33,463 nucleotides of DNA from an uncultured archaeon (GCA_938048735.1 CALIUM010000028.1:1-33463); one strand, 5' to 3'. Shown: positions 8,677-17,231, counted from the first letter of the stretch. The notes: a model not told the origin generated them from the sequence alone. Made by a program: numbers and translations.

Positions 8677-8940
8677 CTATCCCTCGCCTCAAGTTTCTTT
8701 CAGAGAGGGAGCTGTTTTTGGTTTGCTCATCGGATCTTTAATTATATTATACAAATTTTTGGTTTTATATGAAAATTTTTTATTTAATTAGGTTAGCATC
8801 TAGGCTCCTAATGCCTTGCGAGTTACAAGAAGGTGAAAATGTCATGTTCTCTTCTAGGCCTAAAGAACCTCGAAAGATCATGTGAGAAATGAAAGGGCTA
8901 TTCCAAGAACCGCCCCCCACTATTCACAGGTGAAAATAGG

Positions 8941-9585
8941 ATGGATGCGTTCGCAAAGAGATGGGAAAGGCCAGATGACAGACCCTTCTCCGTGAAGGTG
9001 AAGGAGGCGGTTCGACCACCAGGCCCGCTCAAGCCTCGGCTGGATGAAGCCATTAAGCGCATAGAGCTCCAGATCCAGAGGTTGGATCTGGCATCGAATA
9101 GGTTCCAGGAGAGGGATAAGACCATCTTCAACAGGATCGTGGACGCGTACACTAAGCATGACTCCGCAAGGGCAAACGTCTTCGCAAGCGAGCTGGTAGA
9201 GATAAGAAAGATGGAGAAGATGATCATACACGCCAGGCTCGCCTTAGAGCAGATAGCTCTGAGGCTCAAGACCGTCACAGAGCTCGGAGATGTGGCGGTC
9301 ACCCTCCTTCCCATAGTTGGCGTGATAAGGAACATCAAGACCGGAATGGCCTCTATATCCCCCCAAGCCGAGAAGGAGTTAGGTGAGATCAGCAACCTCC
9401 TGAGCGGAATAGTCCTAGATGCCGGCTCAGTCACTGGGATGACGATAAATTTCGAGACGGTGAACGAGGATGCTCAGAAGATACTGGAGGAGGCTGCGGC
9501 GATAGCGGAGCAGAAGATGAGGGAGACATTCCCAGAGCTTCCGGGGAAGGTTCCCACAACTGGCGGAGAACTACCTCGAATCTAA
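8941..9585 (+). CDS. ESCRT-III-like protein (CdvB paralog without winged helix)
   Basis: A 214-residue archaeal Snf7/ESCRT-III protein. These polymerise on membranes and drive cell scission, and are remodelled by the Vps4/CdvC ATPase encoded at 10528. Residues 30-115 form the long basic helical hairpin (ERDKTIFNRIVDAYTKHD, ARANVFASELVEIRKM), and 140-195 the acidic helices. FPELPGKVP at 197-205 resembles a MIM2 motif for the Vps4 MIT domain. Unlike the paralog at 9758, it ends without a winged-helix domain, as do the short CdvB1/B2-type paralogs of Sulfolobus. ATG at 8941 follows AGGTGAAAATAGG. A hairpin with a T-tract follows the gene, so it may be transcribed separately from the downstream pair. 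Confidence 0.85.
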   Translation: MDAFAKRWERPDDRPFSVKVKEAVRPPGPLKPRLDEAIKRIELQIQRLDLASNRFQERDKTIFNRIVDAYTKHDSARANVFASELVEIRKMEKMIIHARLALEQIALRLKTVTELGDVAVTLLPIVGVIRNIKTGMASISPQAEKELGEISNLLSGIVLDAGSVTGMTINFETVNEDAQKILEEAAAIAEQKMRETFPELPGKVPTTGGELPRI

Positions 9586-9593
9586 TAGGGGCT

Positions 9594-9631
9594 GGAGATA
9601 TGATAAATCTCCGAGTAACCCCATTTTTTTT
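9594..9631 (+). terminator. Hairpin plus T-tract after the first ESCRT-III gene
   Basis: GGAGAT at 9594-9599 pairs exactly with ATCTCC at 9607-9612 across a 7-base loop, followed by a run of eight T at about 9623-9631. Archaeal termination relies mainly on the T-tract. It could also act as a processing site that sets different levels of the two ESCRT-III proteins. Confidence 0.45.
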
Positions 9632-9757
9632 AGTCCTCAAAAACTTTAGGATTCACAATGGATCGATGGGTGCAGCTAGGAAAGAATCTCTAGACAGGTT
9701 GGTCATTGTAAATTCTATTGGCAGGGCCAATTAGGGGAAGGGCTGGAGGTCTCGGCC

Positions 9758-10531
9758 TTGGGGGTCTTGGACGGTTCTAAGCCGCCTACCGCCCTTAGTG
9801 ACCAGTCCATCTCCATCCTGAGGCTCCACTGTACTAAGCTGGACCAGATAATGGTCAGGCTGCGTAACCGGGATAAGGCTCTATTCGAGATGTGTGCCTC
9901 CGCCCTCAAGAGGTTCGACATGTCGAGGGCCAAGATCTACGCCAACGAGATGGTGAGGATCAGGGCTCTCTCAAAGATAATCGGTCAAACCCAGCTTGCT
10001 ATAGAGTGCATAATAATAAGGCTGGAGAACTTCCTTGACCTTCAGGGCGTGATCTCAGAGCTTAAACCCCTATCAAAGATGATAAGCGAGGTCTCAAAGG
10101 AGGTTTCGAGGACGATGCCTGAGCTCTCCATGGAGATGGAGCAGCTCAGCAGGCTGGTGAGCGAGACCCTGACCCAGACGACGATCGACTTCAGCCAGCC
10201 AACCCTAGACCTCTCCTCGATAACCGCCGGAACGGCTGAGAGCGAGGAGATCCTTAAGGAGGTCTCAACGATAGTTGAGAGAACCCTGAGGGAGAATCTC
10301 CCAGAGCCCCCCTCATCGGCGATCGCAATCCCAGTCTCCATCACCAAGTCGAATGTTGAGGTAGGAGACGCCCCGGTACACGTTAATAATGTGATGAGGA
10401 GGAGGGAAGGGCAGCCCATAGGTGTGGCGAGCTATGCGAGGGAGCTGAACCTCCTCCCGGAAGAGGTCTCTAGGATCCTGACTGATCTGGATGCTAAGGG
10501 CAAGGTCAGATTGGAGGAGTGCGTGAATTGA
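9758..10531 (+). CDS. cdvB: CdvB, ESCRT-III protein with C-terminal winged helix
   Basis: A 257-residue ESCRT-III homolog, the probable core division polymer. The N-terminal Snf7-like helices match the sister gene (NRDKALFEMCASALKRFD, SRAKIYANEMVRIRAL). A proline-rich stretch NLPEPPSS at 180-187 is a candidate MIM2 for CdvC. Residues about 218-256 (GVASYARELNLLPEEVSRIL...KGKVRLEE) form a winged helix, the module that in Sulfolobus CdvB binds membrane-anchored CdvA. No cdvA lies in this window, so the partner is unclear. Start TTG 9758 is supported by GGAGGT at 9745-9750. The stop overlaps the start of cdvC, indicating translational coupling. Confidence 0.88.
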   Translation: MGVLDGSKPPTALSDQSISILRLHCTKLDQIMVRLRNRDKALFEMCASALKRFDMSRAKIYANEMVRIRALSKIIGQTQLAIECIIIRLENFLDLQGVISELKPLSKMISEVSKEVSRTMPELSMEMEQLSRLVSETLTQTTIDFSQPTLDLSSITAGTAESEEILKEVSTIVERTLRENLPEPPSSAIAIPVSITKSNVEVGDAPVHVNNVMRRREGQPIGVASYARELNLLPEEVSRILTDLDAKGKVRLEECVN

Positions 10532-11685
10532 GCGCCTCCCAACAATTGGAGCAGGCAGCCATGCAATACGCAGCGGAGGCCGTCAGGCTTGACAGGCTGG
10601 GGGAGACCGAGAAGGCTGCTGAGTACTATAGGAGGGCTGTGGATGCCCTAACCCGCTTGATAAGGCTCTATCCGGACTACATACTAAACAGGGTCTACAT
10701 AGAGAGGGTTACAACATACAAGGAGAGGCTCAGGATCCTCCAGGAGGGTGGGCTTGAGGGTCAGAGGTTCAGCTTCGAGAAGTCTTCAACTTCTTCAACA
10801 AAGGAGACCCTATTGGAGGCTGATGAGGCCGGGATAAGGGAGAAGCCAAATGTTGGATGGGAGAATGTCGCGGGCCTCCAGCAGGCTAAAAAGGCTATCA
10901 AAGAGGCCATCGTGTATCCGGTACAGAGGCCGGACCTCTTCCCCCTGGGCTGGCCTAGGGGGATCCTCCTATTCGGCCCCCCTGGATGTGGGAAGACCCT
11001 CCTCGCAGCTGCGGTTGCCAACGAGATAGATGCGGAGTTCATCGTCGTGGACGCAGCCTCAGTGATGTCTAAATGGCTCGGGGAGGCGGAGAAGAATGTG
11101 GCGAAGCTCTTCGCCTCAGCGAGGAGCATCTCTGAGCAGGGGCGTCCAGCCATCATATTCATAGATGAGGTTGACTCCCTTCTTGGAGTCCGCTCCCACG
11201 AGGTGGGGGGAGAAGTTAGGGTTCGAAACCAGTTCCTAAAGGAGATGGACGGGATAATGGACAAGGGGAAGAACTACCACCTCTATGTTATAGCCGCAAC
11301 CAACAAACCCTGGGACTTAGACTGGGCATTTATTAGGAGGTTTCAGAAGAGGATACTGGTTCCAATACCCGACTTTGAGACCCGTGTCGAACTCCTCACC
11401 ATGTACACCGCCCAGCTAGAGCTTTCTCCAGATGTAGACCTGAAGGAGCTAGCGAAAGGGACGGAGGGCTTCACGGGGAGCGATATAAGGGATATCTGCC
11501 AGTCGGTGAGGATGGAGGTAATAAGGGAACTCTTCGAGTCTGGGAGAGCCGCCAACAAGGAGGCAAGACCGAGGCCCGTCACCATGGAGGACTTCAAGAG
11601 GATCCTAAGGAGTAGGAAGCCGAGCGTCTCATCAGAGATGATCGCTTCATATGACCGCTGGTTCGAGTCCTTCAAGGCCCTGTAG
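10528..11685 (+). CDS. cdvC: CdvC, Vps4-family AAA ATPase
   Basis: A 385-residue ATPase that disassembles ESCRT-III filaments during cytokinesis. Residues 1-75 form the three-helix MIT domain that binds MIM motifs in the two CdvB proteins. The AAA module has Walker A GPPGCGKT (150-157), the pore-loop region around SKWLGEAE, Walker B IIFIDEVD (209-216), sensor ATN (257-259) and arginine fingers Arg270/Arg271 (FIRRF). The terminal YDRWFESFKAL is the classic Vps4 C-terminal helix. I chose TTG 10528, overlapping the cdvB stop, because GGAGG at 10513-10517 is 10 bases away; the GTG at 10519 would be only one base from it. It ends in TAG, in frame with the ATG 30 bases further on, but that ATG has its own ribosome-binding site. 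Confidence 0.93.
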   Translation: MSASQQLEQAAMQYAAEAVRLDRLGETEKAAEYYRRAVDALTRLIRLYPDYILNRVYIERVTTYKERLRILQEGGLEGQRFSFEKSSTSSTKETLLEADEAGIREKPNVGWENVAGLQQAKKAIKEAIVYPVQRPDLFPLGWPRGILLFGPPGCGKTLLAAAVANEIDAEFIVVDAASVMSKWLGEAEKNVAKLFASARSISEQGRPAIIFIDEVDSLLGVRSHEVGGEVRVRNQFLKEMDGIMDKGKNYHLYVIAATNKPWDLDWAFIRRFQKRILVPIPDFETRVELLTMYTAQLELSPDVDLKELAKGTEGFTGSDIRDICQSVRMEVIRELFESGRAANKEARPRPVTMEDFKRILRSRKPSVSSEMIASYDRWFESFKAL

Positions 11686-11715
11686 GGATGGAAAGAAAAA
11701 GAAGGTGGAGGGAGT

Positions 11716-12054
11716 ATGAGGAGAGAGGACGTTCAGAGCCTGGTACTGGCCGCTCATGAGCTCGGAATATCCTTGAGGGAGGCTTGCGCCCTCATGAGGG
11801 ATGTGAGTGTTGAGGCCCGGAAATTGAAAGGTCTATGGAGGAGAGGCTCAACCAGATCCCCCTTGATAGCCCTAGGGGTTGCCCTCATAGCCTTTCCAGA
11901 GCCGATAATCTCAGATATAGTGGGGTGGACCCTGATAGTCTCAGGGCTTATAGGCTCCAGGGTAAGGCCACCTCCTATATACGTTGAGGATGTCATAGAT
12001 ACTGCGAACACAGCCCTCTTGGAGCTTAGGAAGCTCCTCCCTAGTCTCCTTTAA
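11716..12054 (+). CDS. Small membrane protein of the division locus, unknown
   Basis: A 112-residue protein. Residues 1-40 are predicted amphipathic helix (AAHELGISLREACALMRD), residues about 49-80 contain two adjacent hydrophobic stretches (PLIALGVALIAF and IVGWTLIVSGLIG) that can form a membrane hairpin, and 85-112 is a soluble tail ending in a leucine-rich helix. ATG at 11716 has GGTGGAGGG upstream, 30 bases after the cdvC stop, so it is probably co-transcribed with cdvB-cdvC. I do not recognise the family. As the only membrane-embedded protein in a locus without CdvA, it is a candidate membrane tether for the ESCRT-III polymer; that role is inference. It overlaps the convergent PHP gene by 4 bases. 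Confidence 0.75.
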   Translation: MRREDVQSLVLAAHELGISLREACALMRDVSVEARKLKGLWRRGSTRSPLIALGVALIAFPEPIISDIVGWTLIVSGLIGSRVRPPPIYVEDVIDTANTALLELRKLLPSLL

Positions 12055-12719
12055 CGGATGGATTCTCCCGCAGGACTGAAGATCTTCCTCGAGAGCTGTT
12101 TGAATCTCTCTTTGAGAGTTATGCCCCCTCCTGAAGTCTCCGTATAACCCCTTACAATAGCCCTGATCACATCCTCAGTATCCCTTGAATCGGCATCTAT
12201 AATTGTGTAGGCTTTACCTACAACCTCAGGTATATGAGCATCGCTCCCCCCAGTCTTGGGAAGGCGGAGCCTCTCAGCCATCTTTAGGTTTCTCCTAAAG
12301 GTCCATCCATAGGGAAAGCTCATGGAGTTGGCCACCTCAAGGGCCGTGAACCTAGCCTCGGCTATCTCCTCCTCACCTAGGAATGTCTTTAGGAGGGAGC
12401 TGGGGTGGGCTAGGATGGCGATCCCCCCCTGCTCCCTGATCCTTTCAACGGTCTCTGATATCGAAAGCTTTGGCGGTATAAGCTCCGAGATGTTCAGGGC
12501 TAGGATGTGTCCCCTGTCGGCCGTGACCTCGAGCCCTGGGATTAGGAGGAGGTCGCCCTTCAGCCTCTCAGCCCTCTTAACGCCTTCAATCGTATCATGG
12601 TCTGTCAAGGCGAAGCCGTCAAGCCCGACGGCTCTACAACGCCTGAAAGCCTCCTCAACGGATATATATCCATCTCCACTATAAGCCGTGTGCACGTGCA
12701 GGTCGATCCTAAGCTTCAA
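12051..12719 (-). CDS. PHP-domain metal-dependent phosphoesterase
   Basis: A 222-residue stand-alone PHP protein, a metal-dependent phosphoesterase fold found in histidinol phosphatases, polymerase X/DnaE domains and 3',5'-nucleotide phosphatases. Motifs are visible in order: DLHVHTAYSGDG (6-17) with the first metal histidines, LTDHDT (38-43), GLEVTA (62-67), ILAHP (about 102-106) and GGSDAH (about 158-163). It starts at TTG 12719, 17 bases after the MetRS stop on the same strand, so the two form an operon. The substrate is not predictable; nucleotide or oligoribonucleotide turnover would fit small archaeal relatives. Its end overlaps the convergent membrane-protein gene. Confidence 0.85.
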   Translation of the reverse strand: MKLRIDLHVHTAYSGDGYISVEEAFRRCRAVGLDGFALTDHDTIEGVKRAERLKGDLLLIPGLEVTADRGHILALNISELIPPKLSISETVERIREQGGIAILAHPSSLLKTFLGEEEIAEARFTALEVANSMSFPYGWTFRRNLKMAERLRLPKTGGSDAHIPEVVGKAYTIIDADSRDTEDVIRAIVRGYTETSGGGITLKERFKQLSRKIFSPAGESIR

Positions 12720-12736
12720 GACACCATTCGACCTCC

Positions 12737-14374
12737 TTATCCCTTAGCGGATGCTACCCTCCTAGAGATGACTGTGGATAGTTCCTTCACGACCTCATCC
12801 TTCACCCTCATGAAAATGGGCCAGGGCTCCGAGAGCTTGACTCCAACCTCCAGGGGCTCTAGGGCCTCGTCCAGAGGCACATTCCTCCTCCTCTCCCCCT
12901 TCAGCTGCAGCCAGAGCTCCTCAGCCTTGGATGGCATGATCGGCTCCATCAAGACTGCAAGGGCTTTCACGAGCCAGAGGCAGTTGTGCACCTTCATCCT
13001 CGCCTTAAGGGGGTCTGTCTCGATGAGCTTCCAGGGCTCAGAGGCCTGGAGATACCTATTTCCGAAGGAGGCTAGGGAAAGGACCGCGTCGGAGATCTTC
13101 TTGAACTCGTAGGAGTCAAGACCCTCTAGGATGGCCCTGAGAGCGGTCTCCACCTCACCTCTAACCTCAGGTTCGATCCCACCCTCCACTATATAGCCGT
13201 AGTTTCTTTTTGCGAAGAGCAAGGTTCTATATATGAAATTGCCCAGGGTGGCTACGAGTTCGTTGTTCACCTTCTCTCCGTAGGTGCTCCAGCTGAAGTC
13301 CAGATCCCTCGTATGACCGGTGTATGAGGCGATGTAGTATCTCAAGGCGTCTGGGTCCAAGCCCTTCTCGAGGTAGTCCTCCTCAACCCATACTACGTAG
13401 CCCCTACTCTTGGAGAAGATCTTTCCTTCCACCTTGACCATGCCCGAGGCCACAACGGCGTAGGGGAGGCTGTATCCTGCACCCTTCAGCATAGATGGCC
13501 AGAAGAGGCAGTGGTGGTAGATTATGTCCGCCCCTATGAAGTGGATTATTGGTCCTGGCCCTCTCCAGAAGTATTCCCAGTCCCCCCCATGCTTTAAGGC
13601 CCACTCCTCTGTGGAGCTTATGTAACCTATGGGGGCGTCAAACCAAACGTAGAAGACCAGCCCCTCCCCCCACGGGAACTTGATCCCCCAGTCCAGGTTT
13701 CTGGTTATGTTCCAGTCTTTGAGCCCCTTCTCAATCCACTGGAGGGCATAGTTCCTCGCATTGTCGGTCCCATCCAACTTCTTGAGGAACTCTCTTAGGA
13801 AGTCCTCGAAGGCCGTTAGTTTGAAGAAGAAGTGGGAGGCCTCCCTCACCTCCGCCTTGGAGCCGCATATGGCGCACCTAGGGTCGATGAGCTCACCTGG
13901 CTCCAGGTAGCGTCCACACCCCTGGTCGCACTCGTCCCCCCTAGCCTGTGCACTGCAGTATGGGCAGGTCCCCCTCTGATACCTGTCTGGGAGAAACCTC
14001 TTGCAGCTTGGGCAGTAGGGGAGCTTGACCCTCTTCTCATATATGTATCCTCTCTCTAGGAGGGCCCTCCCTATCTCGACGGTCCTATTATGATTTAGAG
14101 GGTCGTCCGTGCTCCCATAGTTATCGAAGTATACGCCTATCTTGGGGAATAGCTGCATGAAGTGCTTGTGGTACTTCTCCACGACCTCCCTTGGAGTTAT
14201 GCCTTCCTCCTCGGCCTTCACGGTTATGGGCGTCCCATGCGTGTCGGATCCGCATACGAAGACCACCTCCTGCCCCATCTTCCTCAGGAGCCTCACGAAT
14301 ATGTCCGCTGGGACATATGTCCTGAGATGTGCTATATGGCAGGGGCCGTTGGCATAGGGGAGGCCGCATGTCAC
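12737..14374 (-). CDS. metG: Methionyl-tRNA synthetase
   Basis: Class I aminoacyl-tRNA synthetase charging tRNA-Met. The HIGH motif appears as HIAH (13-16) in YANGPCHIAHL, the KMSKS loop as KIFSKSRG (318-325), and the connective peptide carries two zinc knuckles (C121/C124/C137/C140 and C149/C153/C167/C170). At about 545 residues it ends after the anticodon-binding helical domain and lacks the fused C-terminal tRNA-binding domain. Start is problematic: GTG 14374 begins directly at TCGLPYANGP, several residues shorter than usual, while the same frame upstream reads KKFPVEGPILV, which continues the expected first beta strand but holds no ATG, GTG or TTG before an in-frame stop. A CTG at 14377 or a leaderless GTG start is possible. 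It forms an operon with the PHP gene. Confidence 0.92.
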   Translation of the reverse strand: MTCGLPYANGPCHIAHLRTYVPADIFVRLLRKMGQEVVFVCGSDTHGTPITVKAEEEGITPREVVEKYHKHFMQLFPKIGVYFDNYGSTDDPLNHNRTVEIGRALLERGYIYEKRVKLPYCPSCKRFLPDRYQRGTCPYCSAQARGDECDQGCGRYLEPGELIDPRCAICGSKAEVREASHFFFKLTAFEDFLREFLKKLDGTDNARNYALQWIEKGLKDWNITRNLDWGIKFPWGEGLVFYVWFDAPIGYISSTEEWALKHGGDWEYFWRGPGPIIHFIGADIIYHHCLFWPSMLKGAGYSLPYAVVASGMVKVEGKIFSKSRGYVVWVEEDYLEKGLDPDALRYYIASYTGHTRDLDFSWSTYGEKVNNELVATLGNFIYRTLLFAKRNYGYIVEGGIEPEVRGEVETALRAILEGLDSYEFKKISDAVLSLASFGNRYLQASEPWKLIETDPLKARMKVHNCLWLVKALAVLMEPIMPSKAEELWLQLKGERRRNVPLDEALEPLEVGVKLSEPWPIFMRVKDEVVKELSTVISRRVASAKG

Positions 14375-14454
14375 CAGGATCGGCCCCTCTACCGGAAACT
14401 TCTTAGACCTTAAGAGTTTTGAACACCCCTTGCTTAGTTAGGGTCCCGTTTGGC

Positions 14455-15501
14455 CTACTTAAACCTTTCAGGCTCCAGGCATCTAAACTCTTCCTCGAAC
14501 TCCTTAATTATTCTATCCTTATCCTCTCTCTGGAGGAAGGAGGACTCGACTGCGTTGAGGCTTAACTTGAAGAGCTCGTGGGGTTTGAAGTCCAGCTCCT
14601 CCTGGAGCTGGAGGTACTCATTATTCATGTCGGTCCAAAACATGGAGGGGTCATCCGTATTCACAGAGACCTTTAGGCCCACCTCGAAGAACCTCCTGAT
14701 AGGGTGTTCGCTGAGGGATGGCACAACCCGGGTCCTCACATTGCTCGTTGGGCATGCCTCCACCCCTATCCCCCTACTCCTTAAATATTCGATGAGGGAT
14801 AGATCATCCTTAGCCGCAACCCCATGTCCTATACGCTCGACCTCTAGGAACCTCAAGGCCTCCCATATGCTCTCAGGCCCCGCCGCCTCCCCTGCATGGG
14901 CTACCGTGTGTAGCCCCATCTCCCTAGCCCTCCTGAAAACTTCTGCATACGGCCTTGGAGGAAAGCGTTCCTCACTTCCACCTATATCCACGGAGATGAT
15001 GTTCTCCCCCTTATCCTCTATCCAATCTAGGACCTCCATCCCCCTTTCTGGCCCATAATTCCTCACGAGATCTACCCTTATGTTACAGAGCACATTGAAT
15101 CTACTCCTCGCTCGGGCTATACCCCTATTTATGGCGTCGAGCATCTCCCCGTAATCCAGTCCTCTAAATACATGGTCTAAAGGTGAGAAACTCGCCTCCA
15201 CATATCTCACGTTGCACTGGGCCTCCCTCTCCAGAAGCTCGTAGGTTATAGGCTCGAACTGCACCTAGTCGGTTATGGAGTCCACCACCTTAGTGTAGAT
15301 GGAGATGAAATGGGGGAAGTCCCTAAACCTATAAAACTCCTCCACATCTTCTAGGCTTTTCAGGTCCAGATCCAGGTGGCCCTCCTCGATCAGCCGGAGA
15401 AGGGTCTCAGGCCTTACAGATCCAACTATATGGACATGAAGCTCAGCCTTTGGAATTCCCTTGATCAAATCCTCATAAGTAATCAAGCTCACTTTAATCA
15501 A
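14455..15501 (-). pseudogene. add: Adenosine deaminase interrupted by an in-frame TAG
   Basis: Two frames in the same register, 15501-15268 and 15264-14455, form one adenosine deaminase family protein of about 348 residues. The first part has the metal motif ELHVHIVGSVRPETL (His22, His24). The second has HAGEAAGP (His202, Glu205 in joined numbering), RIGHG, ACPTSN and VNTDDPSMF. They are separated only by a TAG at 15265-15267, between SITD and VQFEP, in a non-catalytic helix. TAG is a one-base change from GAG, AAG or CAG. TAG also ends this gene and at least six others here, so wholesale recoding is unlikely. A GTG directly follows the TAG and could restart translation, giving a split enzyme. 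Start is TTG 15501 with GGGAG upstream. The intact enzyme would turn adenosine into inosine. Confidence 0.85.
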
Positions 15502-15692
15502 CCCACTTAAACTCCCTTTTCTCCACTACATTATATATACCTTCGCATTCAAGGTCTTTAGTGAGGCCTTGATGATTAAGCCCATCAACATAATAGATCG
15601 CTCCATTAGTTCAAAACTAATTGAGGGATTAGCCTTCATCGTCTTCCCCGTCGATAAGGGCTTTTGAGTAAGGTTATGCTAGATCCTCTATA

Positions 15693-16541
15693 ATGGTTGA
15701 AAAGGTTTATTCTAACTTGAGGGATTTATTATTGGGGTTCTCGATGGCTGAGGATCTTTCTGCCGAGATAGCCGTCATAGGCGGGACCGGGGTCTATGAC
15801 CCTGGGATGCTCGAGGAGAGGAGGGAGGTGAAGGTCTACACGCCATATGGGGCGCCATCCGATCTCATCCTCCTGGGTACATATGGGGGGAGGAGCGTAG
15901 CCTTCATCCCAAGGCATGGGAGAGGCCATCAGATCCCTCCAAACAGGATAAATAATAGGGCCAACATCTGGGCTCTTAAGGAACTCGGGGTTCAGAGGAT
16001 CATAGCATCCTCAGCTGTTGGGAGTCTCAGGGAGGACTACAAGCCAGGTGACTTCGTCATAACGGATCAGTTTATAGACAGGACTAAGGGGAGGCCAGAC
16101 ACCTTCTACGAGGGGGGGAAGATCTGCCACATCTCCTCCGCAGATCCCGTATGCCCCCAGCTCCACGACTTCTTCGTCGACCTAGCCAAGGAGCTTGATC
16201 TCAGGGTTCATCCTAAGGGAACTTACGTCTGCATCGAGGGACCTAGGTTCTCAACAAGGGCTGAGTCTAGGCTCTTCAGAATGTGGGGGGCCGACATCAT
16301 AGGTATGACCCTCTACCCCGAGATAGTCCTGGCTAGGGAGGCCGAGATCTGCTATGTCTCCGTCGCGATGGTGACCGACTACGATGTATGGGCCGAGAAG
16401 CCAGTCTCAACCCAGGAGATAATAGAGACCATGAGGAGGAACTCGGACAACTTCAAGAGGCTTATAATGGAGGCCATCCCAAGGATCCCGAGGGAGAGGA
16501 CCTGTAGGTGCCATGAGGCTCTAAGGGAGGCGACCCTATGA
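15693..16541 (+). CDS. mtnP: S-methyl-5'-thioadenosine phosphorylase
   Basis: Cleaves methylthioadenosine, the by-product of polyamine synthesis, with phosphate into adenine and methylthioribose-1-phosphate. Visible motifs include IGGTGVYDPG (29-38), the phosphate-binding RHGRGHQIPPN, SAVGSLRED, the IEGPRFSTRAES loop, GMTLYPE, and VTDYDVW near the C-terminus, where the aspartates select adenine over hypoxanthine. The frame starts at ATG 15693. An internal ATG at 15744 begins closer to the family's usual N-terminus and has GGGGTT upstream, so it is an alternative. The product adenine feeds the adenine deaminase encoded nearby. It converges on the phosphoribosyltransferase gene with a 6-base overlap. 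Confidence 0.92.
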   Translation: MVEKVYSNLRDLLLGFSMAEDLSAEIAVIGGTGVYDPGMLEERREVKVYTPYGAPSDLILLGTYGGRSVAFIPRHGRGHQIPPNRINNRANIWALKELGVQRIIASSAVGSLREDYKPGDFVITDQFIDRTKGRPDTFYEGGKICHISSADPVCPQLHDFFVDLAKELDLRVHPKGTYVCIEGPRFSTRAESRLFRMWGADIIGMTLYPEIVLAREAEICYVSVAMVTDYDVWAEKPVSTQEIIETMRRNSDNFKRLIMEAIPRIPRERTCRCHEALREATL

Positions 16542-17150
16542 TGGCCTTCCTAGGAGGGCCATCTCCAGATCCCCCTCTGTGAAGCCCATCTCGAGGAGGT
16601 CCTCCCTCACCCTCTTCAACCCATACCTCTCTAGAAGCCTGTGCTTATCCAGAAGCCTCCTTATCGTTTCACACCTCTCCCAGTCGTAGACTATCCACGA
16701 GGACGTGCATCTGACATAGTAGTCTGGCTTGAGGCGAGCCCAGGGCTTATAGTGAAGAACCCCGATCCTCAGATCCCTGGGCTTCCTCTCCCTCATTATC
16801 TTCTCCTTCACGAATATCATCGTCTCACTGGTATCCAACACGTCGTCCACTAGAAGGACATCCTCTCCATCAAGGCTTAGATCGGAGGGCAGATCCTGGT
16901 AAATCCTAGGGATAGAGCCCCTCACATCCACTCCCGTATAGTATTCAACCCTGATGGTGTATACGTTGCTCACATCTAGAAAGTCGCTGCAATACCTAAG
17001 GACAGGCCAGCCACCCCTACCGAGCCCTATGATAACGGTCGGCCTGTACCCATCTAGGATGATCTTCCTGCAGAGTTCCAGCGTCATATCCTTGAGTTCA
17101 TCTATGGTATAGACCTCGAATCTAAGTCCATACTTCTCTGAGACCTTCAC
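16536..17150 (-). CDS. Purine phosphoribosyltransferase
   Basis: A 204-residue type I phosphoribosyltransferase. The PRPP-binding loop is VLLVDDVLDTSET (98-110), preceded by the family elements PTVIIGLGRGGWPVLR (37-52) and the flexible loop with IRVEYYTG (66-73). It resembles archaeal hypoxanthine/xanthine-guanine phosphoribosyltransferases and should convert a salvaged 6-oxopurine plus PRPP to a nucleoside monophosphate. The exact base preference cannot be read. It starts at GTG 17150, about 26 bases from a TTTTAAAA box, suggesting a leaderless transcript. It is divergent from adenine deaminase, whose product hypoxanthine is its likely substrate, across an 81-base shared promoter region. Stop TAG overlaps mtnP. 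Confidence 0.85.
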   Translation of the reverse strand: MKVSEKYGLRFEVYTIDELKDMTLELCRKIILDGYRPTVIIGLGRGGWPVLRYCSDFLDVSNVYTIRVEYYTGVDVRGSIPRIYQDLPSDLSLDGEDVLLVDDVLDTSETMIFVKEKIMRERKPRDLRIGVLHYKPWARLKPDYYVRCTSSWIVYDWERCETIRRLLDKHRLLERYGLKRVREDLLEMGFTEGDLEMALLGRPS

Positions 17151-17170
17151 AGTCAGCCCTATAGGCGAAT

Positions 17171-17180
17171 CCTTTTAAAA
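17171..17180 (-). promoter_or_regulatory. TATA box in the divergent PRTase/adenine deaminase promoter
   Basis: TTTTAAAAGG on the minus strand is centred about 26 bases before the GTG at 17150, the normal TATA-to-start distance, so the phosphoribosyltransferase mRNA is probably leaderless. The box core is palindromic and a second CTTTTAAC follows, so the 81-base region may also drive adenine deaminase at 17232. Confidence 0.5.
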
Positions 17181-17231
17181 CTTTTAACACCAAAAGCTCG
17201 TCATAATCCATTAAAGAAGAGGGCTTGAGGA

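Noticed and set aside
11683-11720. CdvC ends in TAG exactly in frame with the next ORF, suggesting readthrough fusion or pyrrolysine
   Set aside because: CdvC already ends with the canonical Vps4 C-terminal helix, the next ORF has its own strong ribosome-binding site, and in-frame placement has a one-in-three chance.
15265-15267. Genome-wide TAG-to-pyrrolysine recoding
   Set aside because: At least seven genes here end naturally in TAG at the expected C-terminus, including adenosine deaminase itself.
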